A stretch of 28,390 bases of DNA from Nemertoderma westbladi (lineage: Eukaryota > Xenacoelomorpha > Nemertodermatida > Nemertodermatidae): positions 1 through 28,390 of the forward strand of contig JAUCBJ010004530.1 in NCBI GenBank assembly GCA_032718475.1. Reading direction: 5' to 3'. Made by a program: the position numbers and the translations under genes. Under the pieces are notes generated by a model. The model saw only the letters and a program-made list of their open reading frames with translations, had not been told where the DNA came from and ran no database searches. Shown here one piece after another: positions 27,737 through 28,390 of this stretch (position 1 is the first letter of the stretch; each line of letters starts with the position of its first letter).

Positions 27737-28020
27737 CCCATACACCACAGAAACAGTTGGCCACTGGCGTCCGTGGGCGAAATATACAGGCAATCCAATA
27801 CTATCAATAAGTCTGAATTCAGTCAGTCTGTCAGTATGCAGTGCAGTATTCGTGCATAATACATTTAATACACAATAGTCTCTATCGATCTATTAAGGTT
27901 GATTAGATAACAGCTAAGTAACACAAGATAAGATAACAGCCGTAATACAATAGGTTATACAATTAAGTAATACAGTTTTAACAAACTTACAGTTAAGTTA
28001 TACTTACTTTTTCAAAAAAA
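27737..28020 (-). promoter_or_regulatory. 5' leader and putative promoter of the GC-rich retroelement
   Basis: This AT-rich sequence lies upstream of the ATG at 27736 on the minus strand, between the coding part and the 37-bp repeat array. It contains ATTAGATAACAGCT (27900-27913), which recurs at 24200-24213 in the 3' end of the element. The promoter role is inferred from position only. Confidence 0.3.
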
Positions 28021-28168
28021 TAAACACCACAATAATACAAATAGTTTTACTTACAACTAAACACCACCGTAATACGAATAGTTTTACTTACAACTAAACA
28101 CCACCGTAATACGAATAGTTTTACTTACAACTAAACACCACCGTAATACAAATAGTTTTACTTAAAAA
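28021..28168. repeat. 37-bp tandem repeat, four units
   Basis: Units start at 28021, 28058, 28095 and 28132, of the form TAAACACCACCGTAATACGA-ATAGTTTTACTTACAAC. Units 2 and 3 are identical; units 1 and 4 differ by a few bases. Degenerate units continue from 28169 to the window end (ACTCCTCCGTAATACAAT, ACTCCACTGTGG, GACCACCGTAGTGCG), and a longer-period word AACTTACAGTTAAGTTATAC recurs at about 27985, 28200 and 28300, so the array is nested and extends past the window. Confidence 0.9.
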
Positions 28169-28390
28169 TAAACTCCTCCGTAATACAATCGATTTAATAA
28201 CTTACATTTAAGTTATACTTACTTTTATTACAAATAAACTCCACTGTGGTATTTACTTTCAGTTAGACCACCGTAGTGCGTAGTACAAATAGCATTAATA
28301 AACTTACAGTTACTGCTAAGCTATACTCTACTTTTAAGCCATATTTCCTTTAATTACAAATAGACACTGTGTGATACAATTATTGCAGTG

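Noticed and set aside
28021-28168. CRISPR-like array
   Set aside because: The 37-bp units are directly adjacent with no unique spacers, and the surrounding sequence is eukaryotic; it is an ordinary tandem repeat.
24183-28295. Firm 15-bp TSD for the GC-rich retroelement
   Set aside because: The right-hand copy is itself a degenerate unit of the tandem array, which continues beyond it, so the match cannot be taken as the element boundary.
1-28390. tRNA, rRNA or other structural RNA genes
   Set aside because: Looking by eye for B-box-like sequences and cloverleaf folds, I saw no convincing candidate; a covariance-model scan would be needed to exclude them.

Overview
The window looks like part of a repeat-rich animal genome, probably a marine invertebrate. 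The evidence is the mix of animal-type mobile elements: a BEL/Pao LTR retrotransposon, CR1/L2-like LINEs (one with a virus-like 2A motif), RTE-like LINEs, a LINE with a restriction-like endonuclease, and a TTAA-flanked DNA transposon whose transposase belongs to the animal 'Mutator-like' (Kolobok-type) group. There is also an SLC18B1-like transporter, AT-rich intergenic DNA and AATAAA signals. I cannot name the species from sequence alone. I see no bacterial, organellar or viral gene set.

Layout. 1-1650: minus-strand relic of BEL/Pao gag and protease. 2195-2760: plus-strand relic of the N-terminal half of a CR1-like LINE (2A motif, zinc finger, start of the endonuclease). 3290-4380: decayed coding region of unknown family with a 15-residue tandem repeat, followed by a LINE-style 3' tail. 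4653-6154: 5'-truncated LINE copy between 13-bp target-site duplications (TSDs). 6500-6620: small endonuclease relic. 6764-8065: the only convincing host gene, an intact single-exon 12-helix MFS transporter. 8498-12200: DNA transposon with 19-bp perfect inverted repeats flanked by TTAA, carrying a nearly complete transposase on the minus strand. 13884-17411: complete non-LTR retrotransposon on the minus strand with an intact 1094-residue endonuclease/reverse transcriptase, a perfect 13-bp TSD, a 14-bp hairpin flush with its 5' end and a TAG-repeat 3' tail.

17936-18520: plus-strand relic of the same retroelement lineage found at the right end. 19188-23436: a broken minus-strand CR1/L2-like LINE, with a decayed plus-strand RTE-like LINE occupying the space where its reverse transcriptase should be. 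23728-24125: a roughly 400-bp near-perfect palindrome. 24200 to the window end: a GC-rich minus-strand retroelement encoding an N-terminal Cys-rich cluster, reverse transcriptase, CCHC knuckle and a restriction-like endonuclease, broken by one frameshift and preceded by an array of 37-bp tandem repeats.

Apart from the transporter, nearly everything is transposon-derived. Copies range from apparently fresh (13884-17411) through slightly damaged (8498-12200 and 24394-27736) to heavily decayed. The best candidates for unusual biology are the terminal hairpin of the intact LINE, the GC-rich endonuclease element with its 5' repeat array, the 2A motif and the long palindrome.
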